Assembly: GCA_029252405.1 (NCBI GenBank)
Contig: JAQXBM010000080.1
Location: forward strand, 1 to 64,000
DNA: 64,000 nt
Direction: 5' to 3'
Source of the DNA: Crocinitomicaceae bacterium
GTDB lineage: Bacteria; Bacteroidota; Bacteroidia; Flavobacteriales_D; Crocinitomicaceae
The notes beneath the pieces are model-generated. The model worked only from the letters and a program-made list of their open reading frames with translations. It was not told where the DNA came from and made no database searches. Below, one piece after another: positions 16,701 to 24,940 of the stretch (the first letter of the stretch is position 1; each line of letters opens with the position of its first letter). Position numbers and translations under genes: made by a program.

Positions 16701-19700
16701 TGCTATTGACGTGAGTACTTCAACACCAGGAACATATACTGTTACTTATACTACATCTGGAACATGTCCGAATTCAAGCACACAAAGTGTTACAATTAAC
16801 GCATTAGATGATGCATCCTTTAATTACGGTTCTCCTAGCTATTGTGTGTCTGGGGCTGATCCGACACCAACAATCACTGGATTGGCGGGAGGAACATTCT
16901 CAAGTGGAGCAGGTTTAGTAATTAATGCTTCAACAGGTCTGATTGACGTGAGTGCTTCAACTCCAGGTTCATATACTGTTACTTATACGACTTCAGGGAC
17001 TTGTCCGAATTCAAGTACATTCGCTGTTTCCATTACAGCGTTGGATGATGCTTCATTCAACTACGGAGCCGCTGCATATTGTGTGGACGCTGTCGATCCG
17101 ACTCCAACAATTACAGGAGTGCCAGGAGGTACGTTTTCAAGTACAGCGGGATTATCAATTAACGGAACTACAGGTGCTATTGATGTGAGTACATCAACGC
17201 CAGGAACATACACTGTTACATATGCAACATCAGGTGCATGTGCAAATTCATCGTCACAATCTGTTACAATTAACGCGTTAGACGATGCTTCTTACAGTTA
17301 CTCTTCTGCAGCTTACTGCGCAACTGAGATCGATCCGACTCCAACAATTACTGGTTTGACAGGAGGTACATTCTCAAGTACCGCTGGATTGATGATCAAC
17401 GCTGCCACAGGTGTTGTTGATTTGAGTGCATCGACTCCAGGAACGTACACTGTGACTTACACTACGTCTGGAACTTGTCCGAATTCAAGTACAACGAGCA
17501 TTACAGTAAATGCAACGGATGATGCTTCGTTTAGTTATGCATCTCCAAGCTACTGTTTAGCTCAACCTGATCCAACACCGACAATTACTGGATTAGCAGG
17601 AGGTATTTTTACAAGTACGGCAGGATTATCAATCACAGCTGGAACTGGAACAATTGATGTGAGTACATCAACTCCTGGCTCTTATGTTGTGACATATTCA
17701 ACTGTTGGACCTTGTCCAAACACAGCGACATTTAATATTGCAATTACTGCTTTGGATGATGCTTCGTTCAACTATTCTGCAGCAGCCTACTGTGTAGATG
17801 CGGCCGATCCAACTCCAACAATTACAGGAGTTGCAGGAGGAACATTCTCAAGTACAGCAGGATTGACAATTAACGCAGCGACAGGAGCTATTGATGTGAG
17901 TATATCAACACCTGGAACATATACAGTGACGTATGCCACTGTAGGAATTTGTGCGAATTCATCCACTCAATCAGTTACGATTAACGCATTGGATGATGCT
18001 TCGTTCAACTATTCTGCAGCTGCTTACTGTGTAGATGCGACGGATCCAACACCAACAATTACAGGATTAGCAGGAGGAGGATTCTCTAGCACGGCGGGAT
18101 TATCAATTAACGCTGGTACAGGTGTAATTGATGTGAGTACTTCGACTGCTGGAACATACACTGTTACATATACAACTGCTGGAACGTGTCCAAATTCAAG
18201 TACAGCGAGTGTTACAATTAACAACCTAGATGACGCTTCGTTCAACTATAGTGCTGCAACTTATTGTGCTGACGCAACAGATCCAACACCTACGATTACA
18301 GGTTTAGCTGGAGGTGGCTTCTCAAGTGGAGCAGGCTTGTCCATTAACGCTGCTACAGGAGTAATTGATGTTAGTGCATCGACACCTGGGGCTTACACAG
18401 TGACATACACAACGACTGGAACGTGTCCGAATTCAAGTACGGCAAACGTTACAATCAATGCACTAGACGACGCTTCTTTCAACTATAGCGCTGCCGCATA
18501 TTGTGTGAATGATACAGACCCAGTAGCAACAATCACAGGACTTGGGGGAGGAACTTTCTCAAGTGCAGCAGGACTGGTATTTACAAATACAGCGACAGGA
18601 GAAATTGATTTATCGGCAAGTACGCCTGGAGCGTACACTGTTACATACAGTACTGCAGGACCATGTCCAAATACAAGTACAGCAAATATTACCGTGAACG
18701 CAACGGATGACGCAAGCTTCAACTATGGTGCAGCGGCTTATTGTGTGAATGCAACGGATCCAACAGCAACAGTCACAGGATTGGCTGGAGGTACTTTCTC
18801 AAGTACAGCTGGGCTTACAATTAATGCTTCAACGGGTGCAATTGATGTGAGTACTTCAACACCTGGAGCGTATGTAATTACCTATACAACGAACGGACCT
18901 TGTCCAAATACAAGTGCAGCGAACGTTACGATTGATGCTTTGGATGATGCCACTTTCTCTTACGCTTCTGCTGCTTACTGTGCGGATGCAACTGATCCTT
19001 CACCTACGGTGACAGGATTGACGGGAGGAGCATTCTCGAGTACAGCGGGACTTTCAATAAATGCAGGGACTGGTCAAATAGATGTGAGTGCATCTACACC
19101 AGGTTCTTACGTTGTGACTTACACGACTGCTGGAACATGTCCAAATTCAAGTACAGTGAACGTTACGATCAACGCATTGGATGATGCAACGTTCAATTAC
19201 GGAGCGGCTGCTTACTGTGCAGATGCAACAGATCCAACACCAACGATTACTGGATTGGCGGGTGGAGCGTTCTCAAGTACTGTCGGATTGACAATTGACG
19301 CAGTGACTGGAGCTATTGACGTGAGTGTATCAACGCCAGGAACATACACCATTACGTATTCGACGTCCGGAACTTGTCCAAACTCAAGTACAGCTTCAGT
19401 AACTGTCAACGCACTGGATGATGCAACATTCTCGTATGCTTCAACGAGCTACTGTATCTCAGGTACGGATCCATCAGCAACAATTACAGGCTTGCCAGGT
19501 GGAACATTCTCAAGTGGAGTTGGTTTATCAATCAACGCGACAACAGGTCTAATTGATGTGAGTGCTTCAACAATCGGATCTTATACTGTTACGTATACAA
19601 CGAACGGAACATGTCCGAACACAGCTACAGCAGCAATTACAATTCTTTCTGCTGATGACGCGACATTCACGATGACAGCAACATGTGATGGAGGAGCAGC

Positions 19701-20874
19701 TTCAACGCCTGGAACAACTGGAGGAACATTCACATTGGTTGGAGCTCCGGCAGGTGTGACAATTGATCCAGTTACCGGAGTAGTTTCTGGAGGAGTTTCA
19801 GGTGCGACGTACACTGTTCAATATGCAACGACTGGAGCATGTGCATCGAGCTCAACTCAGAACTTGACAGTATTGACAAATCCAGTGATTGATCCAATAG
19901 CAGATTTGACAGCATGTGATCAATTGGTATTGCCAACGATTACGGGAGTTGGATTCAGTGGAGATGAAGCTTACTACAATGACTTACAAGCAAACGGTGG
20001 AATCTTGATTGCAGGGCCAGTTACGAGTTCGCAAACGGTTTACGTTTACGCAACAAACTCTGGATGTACGGATGAAATTAGTTTCTTAGTAACGATCAAT
20101 GCAACGGATGACCCTTCATTTACCTTGACAGATTACTGTGAAGGTTCAAGCAATTCAGCTACAATTTCTGGAACAACTGGAGGGACATTTGCTTTCGATC
20201 CAGTAGTGGCTGACGGAGCAACAATTGATGCTTCAACAGGAGAAATTTCTAATGGAATAGGAGGAACATCTTATTCTGTAGAATACACAACTTCAGGACC
20301 GTGTCCAGATAGTTCAATTCAATCAGTATTGGTTTACGCGATCCCTGTTGCACCAACGATTAGTGCTGATCAGACATATTGTTCAGGCGACATCATGTCA
20401 CCAATGACAGCATCAACACCAACTGGAACATTGACTTGGTACGATGACCTTGGATTGACAAATATTATTGGAAATGGAACGAGCCAAGCACCCTTTTCGG
20501 GAATTGGAACGTCTACTTATTACATAACATCAACAGAGAATGGCTGTGAAGGACCAGAAAGCAGCATCGTAATTACTGTTGAAGAATGTGATATTATTAT
20601 ACCAACAGCGTTTACGCCAGATCAGGACGGAGCAAACGACGATTGGGAATTAGTGAACATTGACGCAATCTATCCTCAAAATGTTGTGAGGGTATTCAAT
20701 CGATGGGGTAACTTGGTTTTCGAGTCTCCTCAAGGTGATTACGACAATAACCGCTGGGATGGAACGTTTAAGGGTAATTTACTCCCTGTTGGATCTTATT
20801 ATTACATAATAGAGCCAAATTTAGAGGGTGTTGATTCGAAATCTGGAAGCGTTTCTATTATATTAGGGAATTAA
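13711..20874 (+). CDS. giant T9SS type B repeat adhesin (2387 aa)
   Basis: An N-terminal signal peptide ends in HSQAQ near residue 23. Residues 24-540 form a glycine-rich, probably beta-helical region with long GGGGGG stretches, followed by an Ig-like linker. Seventeen 79-residue repeats run from residue 638 to 1981, each starting D-D-A-(S/T)-F and carrying two Cys (in A-Y-C and in GxC(P)NSS) that could form an internal disulfide. Three more divergent Ig-like modules follow. The final 90 residues are the gliding-motility-associated CHU_C domain (PTAFTPDQDGANDDW, FNRWGNLVF, WDGTFKG), the type B signal for T9SS export. It is probably a cell-surface adhesin or stalk. The ATG at 13711 is chosen over an upstream TTG because it opens the signal peptide. 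Confidence 0.92.
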   Translation: MKISRFIAIAVMVFLCVVHSQAQRGKDGDVTISGNTTVNTFTYLTSNASVGATSILVNNNTMVGGAFGSPLAAGDLIMIVQMQGATMDINTTPALPIPAGWGGNYTVPNDYLTGTFGANPHYWGQVLDYGEAGKFERVEVLSVSGIGTINLNCQLTKNFISTGHVQVIRIPRYNNLTIPAGNSITTTNWNGDEGGVVAIEVNGALTLNGTITATANGFRGGALDANSYTAGGAPNSIRVLGSFDNLEGSEKGEGIGGFTPEYTTLFSRYGIGAPANGGGGGGYQNSGGGGGCNAVVGGVYTSKGTPIGFSAVWDLEAAGFGGSTSSGGGRGGYAISDVDQNELAIGPANAAWGGDDRKNTGGFGGHPLPFFADRVYAGGGGGAGDQDSGEGGAGGRGGGIIMIQAYGTVTGSGSIEALGEAGQDTNPTNQAPSGGQPRKGVDGAGGGGGGGFVHMENLSAIPASITIDVTGGDGGDQNITLLNVSPLPPLASEAAGPGGSGGAGVIRVGAGAPTKVANGGVPGVTTSSHMVNFPPNGATAGSAGFCCYPVNPTYNILTTDQSICSGAAATLVATRPSFGSPIPSTASIVWYDAMVGGSVVGSGLSFTTPALTVTTTYWVGICPGTFRTPVTVTILPPDDASFSYAGSPYCSNAADPTPTITGLPGGTFSSTAGLSINAATGTIDLSASTTGTYIVTYLTNGPCPNTATQSITINDPDDASFSYASATYCVSEPDPTPTITGLPGGAFSSTAGLSINAGTGVIDLSTSTPGAYTVTYTTSGPCPASSTFGITITTLEDASYNYSAASYCIADADPTPTITGVAGGSFSSTAGLSINAGTGTIDLSASTPGTYTVTYTSGGSCPNTSTQSVTITALDDASFNYSAAAYCVDAADPTPTITGVAGGTFSSTAGLSINAGTGAIDVSTSTPGTYTVTYATVGACSNSSNVSVTINALDDASFSYSAAAYCVDAADPTPTITGLGVGTFSSTAGLSINAGTGAIDVSTSTPGTYTVTYTTSGTCPNSSTQSVTINALDDASFNYGSPSYCVSGADPTPTITGLAGGTFSSGAGLVINASTGLIDVSASTPGSYTVTYTTSGTCPNSSTFAVSITALDDASFNYGAAAYCVDAVDPTPTITGVPGGTFSSTAGLSINGTTGAIDVSTSTPGTYTVTYATSGACANSSSQSVTINALDDASYSYSSAAYCATEIDPTPTITGLTGGTFSSTAGLMINAATGVVDLSASTPGTYTVTYTTSGTCPNSSTTSITVNATDDASFSYASPSYCLAQPDPTPTITGLAGGIFTSTAGLSITAGTGTIDVSTSTPGSYVVTYSTVGPCPNTATFNIAITALDDASFNYSAAAYCVDAADPTPTITGVAGGTFSSTAGLTINAATGAIDVSISTPGTYTVTYATVGICANSSTQSVTINALDDASFNYSAAAYCVDATDPTPTITGLAGGGFSSTAGLSINAGTGVIDVSTSTAGTYTVTYTTAGTCPNSSTASVTINNLDDASFNYSAATYCADATDPTPTITGLAGGGFSSGAGLSINAATGVIDVSASTPGAYTVTYTTTGTCPNSSTANVTINALDDASFNYSAAAYCVNDTDPVATITGLGGGTFSSAAGLVFTNTATGEIDLSASTPGAYTVTYSTAGPCPNTSTANITVNATDDASFNYGAAAYCVNATDPTATVTGLAGGTFSSTAGLTINASTGAIDVSTSTPGAYVITYTTNGPCPNTSAANVTIDALDDATFSYASAAYCADATDPSPTVTGLTGGAFSSTAGLSINAGTGQIDVSASTPGSYVVTYTTAGTCPNSSTVNVTINALDDATFNYGAAAYCADATDPTPTITGLAGGAFSSTVGLTIDAVTGAIDVSVSTPGTYTITYSTSGTCPNSSTASVTVNALDDATFSYASTSYCISGTDPSATITGLPGGTFSSGVGLSINATTGLIDVSASTIGSYTVTYTTNGTCPNTATAAITILSADDATFTMTATCDGGAASTPGTTGGTFTLVGAPAGVTIDPVTGVVSGGVSGATYTVQYATTGACASSSTQNLTVLTNPVIDPIADLTACDQLVLPTITGVGFSGDEAYYNDLQANGGILIAGPVTSSQTVYVYATNSGCTDEISFLVTINATDDPSFTLTDYCEGSSNSATISGTTGGTFAFDPVVADGATIDASTGEISNGIGGTSYSVEYTTSGPCPDSSIQSVLVYAIPVAPTISADQTYCSGDIMSPMTASTPTGTLTWYDDLGLTNIIGNGTSQAPFSGIGTSTYYITSTENGCEGPESSIVITVEECDIIIPTAFTPDQDGANDDWELVNIDAIYPQNVVRVFNRWGNLVFESPQGDYDNNRWDGTFKGNLLPVGSYYYIIEPNLEGVDSKSGSVSIILGN
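15622..19653 (+). repeat. 17 tandem 237-bp coding repeats inside the adhesin gene
   Basis: The span of 4032 bp equals 17 units of 237 bp plus one extra codon (unit 13 contains a small insertion). Units 4 and 10 are nearly identical at the DNA level over long runs. That implies recent duplication or ongoing recombination, and copy number may vary between strains. Long antisense open frames here are by-products of the repeat. Confidence 0.93.
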
Positions 20875-20891
20875 AACAGGGTGTTAAGCCA

Positions 20892-21470
20892 ATGACCGAA
20901 GAACCAAATACGGAGACGACTGCAGTTATCCGACATTTTTTTCAGGAGCAGTCGGACAATTTAGTGAAGGGTGATCAAACGATTTTGGTCTCTCACTTCG
21001 GCGTGTTTTCACAAAATTTGGTTGCAAGCTTAACGGACGGTATTGAAAACCTCATAGTTTCCATTGGTGATAAGAGAATCGTTGTCAAACGTATGTTCTC
21101 AATATTAATTGAAGGCTTACAAAATCTTCGGTTACACGGTGGATTAGATAGTCAAGGTGTGCAATCGGGTTTTTTGATCCTTGCCAACGATAATAAACAT
21201 TATAGACTTGTCCTTGCGAATATTGTTAATACCGAAGACGTTCCAACCATTACGCGTTACATTGAATCCATTAATGGCTACAGCAAAGATGAGTTGAAGG
21301 AAAAGTATACTTCGGTTCTTTCGAATGAATTCTTGTCCGATAAGGGCGGAGCCGGACTTGGCTTAATCACAACGCGAATGAAATCTGGGAATCGGTTGGA
21401 TTACGAACTTCCATCCGTCGATGACGAACACAGTCTTTTCGTTTTAAAGGTTTCCTTGGATCGACAGTAG
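20892..21470 (+). CDS. SiaB family protein kinase (DUF6272-type)
   Basis: The 192-aa cytosolic protein resembles SiaB-type kinases. These are HATPase-like proteins which, in Pseudomonas, phosphorylate the partner SiaC and so control c-di-GMP synthesis and aggregation. The C-terminal GGAGLGLITTRMKSG resembles the G-box of the ATP-binding fold, and IEGLQNLRLHG resembles an N-box-like helix. No SiaC or SiaD homologue is visible in the window, although a STAS protein that could be a phosphorylation target lies at 26481. The gene starts 17 nt after the giant adhesin and ends 3 nt before the HDAC-like gene, consistent with one transcript. Confidence 0.75.
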   Translation: MTEEPNTETTAVIRHFFQEQSDNLVKGDQTILVSHFGVFSQNLVASLTDGIENLIVSIGDKRIVVKRMFSILIEGLQNLRLHGGLDSQGVQSGFLILANDNKHYRLVLANIVNTEDVPTITRYIESINGYSKDELKEKYTSVLSNEFLSDKGGAGLGLITTRMKSGNRLDYELPSVDDEHSLFVLKVSLDRQ

Positions 21471-21473
21471 CAC

Positions 21474-22376
21474 ATGTTACAAGTCGCTTTTCATCTAGAT
21501 TATATTCACCCCATTCCAGAAGGACACAAATTCCCAATGGAAAAGTACCAGCTTCTTCCAGAACAATTGCTCTACGAAGGAACCTTGGATCAATCACACT
21601 TTTTTGAGCCGAGTATTTGTTCGGATGAAATTATTTTGACGACTCATGCTTCTGATTATTTGAATCGTTTAACGAGTTTAGAAATTACTCCACGTGAACA
21701 ACGAGTATCGGGTTTTGTGCACAGTGAACAGCTTATTCTGCGTGAAAAGCTAATCATGGAGGGTACGCGACTTTGCGCAGAGAAAGCACTTACGTGTGGC
21801 GCAGCAATGAACATTGCCGGAGGAACGCATCATGCTTATTCAAACAGGGGTGAAGGATTCTGCTTGCTCAACGATCAAGCAATTGCTGCAAATTGGTTGA
21901 TCAAAGAAAAGTTGATCAGCAAAGTATTGATTCTCGACTTGGATGTACATCAAGGAAACGGAACAGCAGAATTGTTTCATCGGTCGGAAGATGTGTTCAC
22001 CTTCAGCATGCACGGAAAGAACAATTATCCCCTGAAAAAAGAAGCTTCGCACTTGGATGTCGAACTTCCTGATGGAACCGAAGATCAAGCCTACTTGGCT
22101 TCCCTGAAAGCGAATCTTGAAGGAGTTTTAAGTGATTTTACACCTGATTTTGTTTTTTATCAATCTGGAGTAGATGTGTTAAAAACAGACAAACTGGGAA
22201 GATTATCCCTGTCCATGGATGGTTGTAAACAACGTGATGAATTTGTTTTCAATGTGGTCAAAGACCTTGATATTCCTGTGGTTTGCACAATGGGAGGAGG
22301 TTATAGCAGAGAAATTAAATACATTATTGAAGCGCACGCGAATACGTTTCGTACAATTCAAAGCACCCTCTTTTGA
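21474..22376 (+). CDS. histone deacetylase-like amidohydrolase
   Basis: The 300-aa zinc enzyme belongs to the arginase/deacetylase superfamily (class II HDAC / acetoin-utilisation-like). It should hydrolyse acetylated amines or acyl-lysine. Visible active-site parts are the tandem His119-His120 (GGTHHA), Asp157 and His159 (DLDVHQGNGT), Asp234 (SGVDVL) and Tyr278 (GGGYS), all the zinc ligands and catalytic residues. Length is typical of single-domain bacterial members. No signal peptide is seen, so it is cytosolic. The substrate is unknown; polyamine conjugates or acetylated proteins are possible. It is the last gene of the adhesin-SiaB run. Confidence 0.88.
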   Translation: MLQVAFHLDYIHPIPEGHKFPMEKYQLLPEQLLYEGTLDQSHFFEPSICSDEIILTTHASDYLNRLTSLEITPREQRVSGFVHSEQLILREKLIMEGTRLCAEKALTCGAAMNIAGGTHHAYSNRGEGFCLLNDQAIAANWLIKEKLISKVLILDLDVHQGNGTAELFHRSEDVFTFSMHGKNNYPLKKEASHLDVELPDGTEDQAYLASLKANLEGVLSDFTPDFVFYQSGVDVLKTDKLGRLSLSMDGCKQRDEFVFNVVKDLDIPVVCTMGGGYSREIKYIIEAHANTFRTIQSTLF

Positions 22377-22397
22377 TGATTTATCGAACAAAATAAT

Positions 22398-22405
22398 TAC
22401 CTTTG
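22398..22405 (+). promoter_or_regulatory. -7 box upstream of the Lys/Cys-rich small ORF
   Basis: TACCTTTG fits TAnnTTTG, with a TTTTG about 22 nt upstream. It overlaps the TTG at 22403 that opens the longest frame, so that upstream start cannot be used by a transcript from this promoter. Confidence 0.5.
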
Positions 22406-22425
22406 TTTAGATTAATTCTAAATAG

Positions 22426-22557
22426 ATGCAAAAAGAAGCACTTCCAATCGTTCAAAGCACTGTCAATTTTGACTGCTCCATTGCGTGTAAAAAGAAGAAG
22501 TGTTGCAAAAAATTCAAGAAGAAAGGACTACATTGTAAGAAATGTCCAAAAATCTAA
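22426..22557 (+). CDS. 43-aa Lys/Cys-rich small protein
   Basis: The first ATG downstream of the -7 box opens a 43-codon frame ending at TAA 22555-22557. The product has a moderately apolar N-terminus (residues 1-15). Its tail contains 14 Lys and 6 Cys between residues 17 and 42, including C-KKKK-CC and CKKC. I do not recognise it. The pattern suggests metal or nucleic-acid binding. The next gene starts 1 nt after its stop, so the two are probably translationally coupled. No homologue can be checked here, so its reality rests on position and composition. Confidence 0.5.
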   Translation: MQKEALPIVQSTVNFDCSIACKKKKCCKKFKKKGLHCKKCPKI

Positions 22558-22558
22558 C

Positions 22559-23050
22559 GTGCGTTTTCTAGTCATCATCATTTTCATTTCATTTGCTTCC
22601 ATCTCCAATGCGCAGAGTATTGAGCTTTCTGCTGGTTTTAATCGTTTGGATTATCAAGCAGGTGTCGCTTACGGCCATCGCTGGAATCATTTTCACTTGA
22701 CGTCAAAATTGGAGTTTGGTGTCACATCAACGTTCGGACAAGGACGAATGATGCCGCGGATTTCAGTTGGATCGAGTTACTTTCTTTTGAGAAAGGGGCT
22801 AGTTGATTTTGGTCCAGAGATCGTTTATGCCTTTTCGCGTCAGAGGATTACATTCAATTCAAAAACAGCACACAATTGGAATGAAATTTACGCTGGTTAT
22901 CGCTTACAAATTGGAAGAAATATCAAGTTTGTTCACTCAGTGAATGGAGGTTGGATCAACGAATCATTTTACAGCTCTGCCCTTGGGAAAAGAGTTAATT
23001 ACAACAGTTTAGGAATCTATGCGCAAATCGGAGTTAGTTATACTTTTTAG
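22559..23050 (+). CDS. exported beta-barrel-like protein with GTG start
   Basis: The open frame reaches back to 22403, but that part lies over the promoter and the small ORF. The GTG at 22559 is in frame and opens an ideal signal peptide ending in SISNAQ (about residue 18), giving a 163-aa product. The mature part has about ten alternating-hydrophobic strands, such as GVAYGHRW, SKLEFGV and YRLQIGR, and ends in a strand with terminal Phe (GVSYTF), the outer-membrane barrel signature. No specific function is evident. It overlaps the next gene by 32 nt. Confidence 0.68.
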   Translation: MRFLVIIIFISFASISNAQSIELSAGFNRLDYQAGVAYGHRWNHFHLTSKLEFGVTSTFGQGRMMPRISVGSSYFLLRKGLVDFGPEIVYAFSRQRITFNSKTAHNWNEIYAGYRLQIGRNIKFVHSVNGGWINESFYSSALGKRVNYNSLGIYAQIGVSYTF

Positions 23051-23831
23051 TACTGCGATCCTCATTCTTTCTGCTTGTGGGAAGAAGAGTGTTTTCGGCC
23101 ATGTCGAGGTTCTCGGTCACGGAGGGAATGGATTGGAAATTGTCAACGCCTTCTATCACGATAACAGTCTCGAATCTATCGAACTTGCTTTGCTCACGGA
23201 TGGTTGCGATGGTGTTGAACTCGATGTGCGCTTGTCAGCGGATGGAACATTGTGGCTGTATCACGACAATGAATTGGACGACGGAACAAACGGGACAGGC
23301 TGCGTTGAAACAAGCACAGATGAATATCTTTCCACCTTGCATTACTCCTCTGTCGATCAAGAGGCGTTGATTCGTTTGAGTGATATTCCTAAATCCTACC
23401 TGGCAGAAAAAAAAGTCTACATCGATGGGCGAAGTTCGATTAGCTGTACAAACGGAACTGCTGATATGAACACCTTCGTAAACGAGATGGTGGCTTTTCA
23501 AAACGTTTGCTTGGCTTCAACTGAAATCATTGTGGAAACGAGAAACGATCAATGGGAAGTGGCAGTCGCAGCGGCGGGATTTACCACAATCAAGTTTATT
23601 ACGCATTTCGATCAATACGCAGATGTTCTGATGAATCTTCCAACTGTAGACATCATTGTAGTCACCAACGAAACGATTTCAAAACACAATATCTCCCAAA
23701 TTCACGATGATGGATTAGAAGTAATTATCTTTGGGATGCGAAGTGTAAAATCGACTAGGGAGGCGTACAACAAGAATCCTGATGGAATTTTAGCCGATAA
23801 TTTGCGCACCGCAATAATTGAAAAGCACTAA
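23019..23831 (+). CDS. glycerophosphodiester phosphodiesterase-like lipoprotein
   Basis: The 270-aa protein has a lipoprotein signal ending in LSAC (Cys20). The GDPD TIM barrel follows: catalytic His34 in LGHGGNG, the metal ligands Glu67 and Asp69 in GVELDVRLSADG, and His82 in YHDNEL. GDPD enzymes release glycerol-3-phosphate from glycerophosphodiesters outside the cytoplasm. The C-terminal half keeps a DGILADN-like ending, typical of the fold (normally DGxxTDxP). The start lies 32 nt inside the preceding gene, unusually deep, but it is the only start that yields the signal peptide. Confidence 0.8.
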   Translation: MRKSELVILFSTAILILSACGKKSVFGHVEVLGHGGNGLEIVNAFYHDNSLESIELALLTDGCDGVELDVRLSADGTLWLYHDNELDDGTNGTGCVETSTDEYLSTLHYSSVDQEALIRLSDIPKSYLAEKKVYIDGRSSISCTNGTADMNTFVNEMVAFQNVCLASTEIIVETRNDQWEVAVAAAGFTTIKFITHFDQYADVLMNLPTVDIIVVTNETISKHNISQIHDDGLEVIIFGMRSVKSTREAYNKNPDGILADNLRTAIIEKH

Positions 23832-24178
23832 TGGGAAAGAATAAAAAGAAACGAATCGACGTGGTGTATTCCACAAATCCAGACTTCAACTTTGATGACG
23901 ATGAATTCGAAGATCAGGAAACGCTCGACCCAGGAGAACAATTACTCTACGTTTCAATCGATAGGAAACAACGAGGCGGCAAAGAAGTAACGCTCGTCGA
24001 AGGATTCGTTGGCGCTGAAGATGACCTGAAAGATCTCGGAAAGTTCTTAAAAAGCAAATGTGGCGTTGGTGGAACGGTAAAAGATGGAGACATCATCGTT
24101 CAAGGGAAATTCAAGGATAAAGTCGCTGATTTACTTGAAGGAAAGGGCTACAAAGTCAAAAAGAAGGGCGGAAATTAA
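23831..24178 (+). CDS. translation initiation factor SUI1/YciH family protein
   Basis: The 115-aa cytosolic protein has an acidic N-terminus (residues 20-38) and a C-terminal SUI1/eIF1 domain with DRKQRGGKEVTLVEGF, KSKCGVGGTVKDG and IIVQGKF, the family signature. Bacterial members (YciH) influence start-codon fidelity on the ribosome. The start shares one base with the preceding stop (TAATG). It is the last gene of the run beginning at 22426. Confidence 0.9.
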   Translation: MGKNKKKRIDVVYSTNPDFNFDDDEFEDQETLDPGEQLLYVSIDRKQRGGKEVTLVEGFVGAEDDLKDLGKFLKSKCGVGGTVKDGDIIVQGKFKDKVADLLEGKGYKVKKKGGN

Positions 24179-24192
24179 TAGTTAAGTGATTC

Positions 24193-24318
24193 GGGGTTCG
24201 GCTCCGCTCACCCCTCGTGGTATATTCTTTAGTTTGGCAAAAGTCTTTGAAATCACTTCAATTTAAGTATTCGATTTCTAATCAACCCTCAACCGAGGGA
24301 TGAGCGGAGCCGAACCCC
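24193..24318. repeat. inverted repeat of the GAGCGGAGCCGAA family, long form
   Basis: GGGGTTCGGCTCCGCTCA (24193-24210) is perfectly complementary to TGAGCGGAGCCGAACCCC (24301-24318). The pairing continues imperfectly into CCCCTCG/CGAGGGA, leaving a 76-nt spacer. Related arms occur at 46349-46409 and 51124-51144. Confidence 0.8.
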
Positions 24319-24927
24319 AAAATTCAATCTAAAACCTTTATAAAAAAAGAATGCCTGATTTTGCGCGCAATCGAAGTCAACCAATAATTCCGAAAGAAAA
24401 TGCGATGTGCAAAACCAGACAATCTAAACCAAAAACAAACGAAAACTTTTATGAGAAAAGCTTTCAGTCTACTAACCTAACTACATAGCTAATATACGCC
24501 GTAAACATCGATTTATTTGCTCGAAAATGTAAACGGTATTAGTTATTGAGTATGCGGATGAGATAAGTGACTCAGATAAATTTACCCCCTATTCAACCGA
24601 TTTAGTAAACGCTTTTAAAGAAGATTTTTTTCGAAAGGGGATTCCTAAAACCTGAATTCGATGATAAAATGCGCTCAGATCGCTTGAAATGTTGTGGTTT
24701 CTAGTTTAATGAAGCAGGAATATCGAGATATTTCAATGAAATTAAGCGATGAAAACGTAATGTTTCGAGTGAATTACTCTGTTGCTAATCCTTTTGATTG
24801 AACGTATGGTCGTTATCTTTTAATCGAGGTAGCGTGCTACCCTTCAAAAAGACTGCCTAAATCCATTTTATCAAAACAATTTCTAAGAAGATTTTAGAAT
24901 CGAACTCAGGTTAATCTGAAAATAGAT

Positions 24928-24935
24928 TATCTTTG
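24928..24935 (+). promoter_or_regulatory. pyrR: -7 box of pyrR
   Basis: TATCTTTG ends only 5 nt before the pyrR ATG at 24941. Transcription would start at or next to the start codon, giving a leaderless or nearly leaderless mRNA. No TTG is found at the usual -33 distance. Confidence 0.5.
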
Positions 24936-24940
24936 CCACG

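Larger units (their letters stand above)
24179..24940. other. 762-bp gene-poor region with inverted repeat and possible coding relics
   Basis: Apart from the inverted repeat at 24193-24318 and the pyrR -7 box, no intact gene is present. An ATG at 24451 opens a signal-like start that stops after nine codons. Protein-like frames of about 40 and 37 codons occur at 24533-24655 and 24688-24801 in different frames. Together these look like the remains of a decayed gene. Confidence 0.4.

Noticed and set aside
15622-19653. A CRISPR-like regular array
   Set aside because: The 237-bp periodicity is in frame and coding, there are no short identical repeats with unique spacers, and no cas genes are nearby.
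14391-19814. Several antisense open frames of 62-116 codons opposite the giant adhesin gene
   Set aside because: They arise because a 3-phase repeat without stops on the complementary strand repeats its open stretch. They have no signal, no start context and show the same Val/Pro-rich composition in each unit.
22403-22558. 52-codon N-terminal extension of the barrel protein
   Set aside because: Its TTG lies in the -7 box and the extension is basic, without a signal. It is explained by the overlapping small ORF in another frame.
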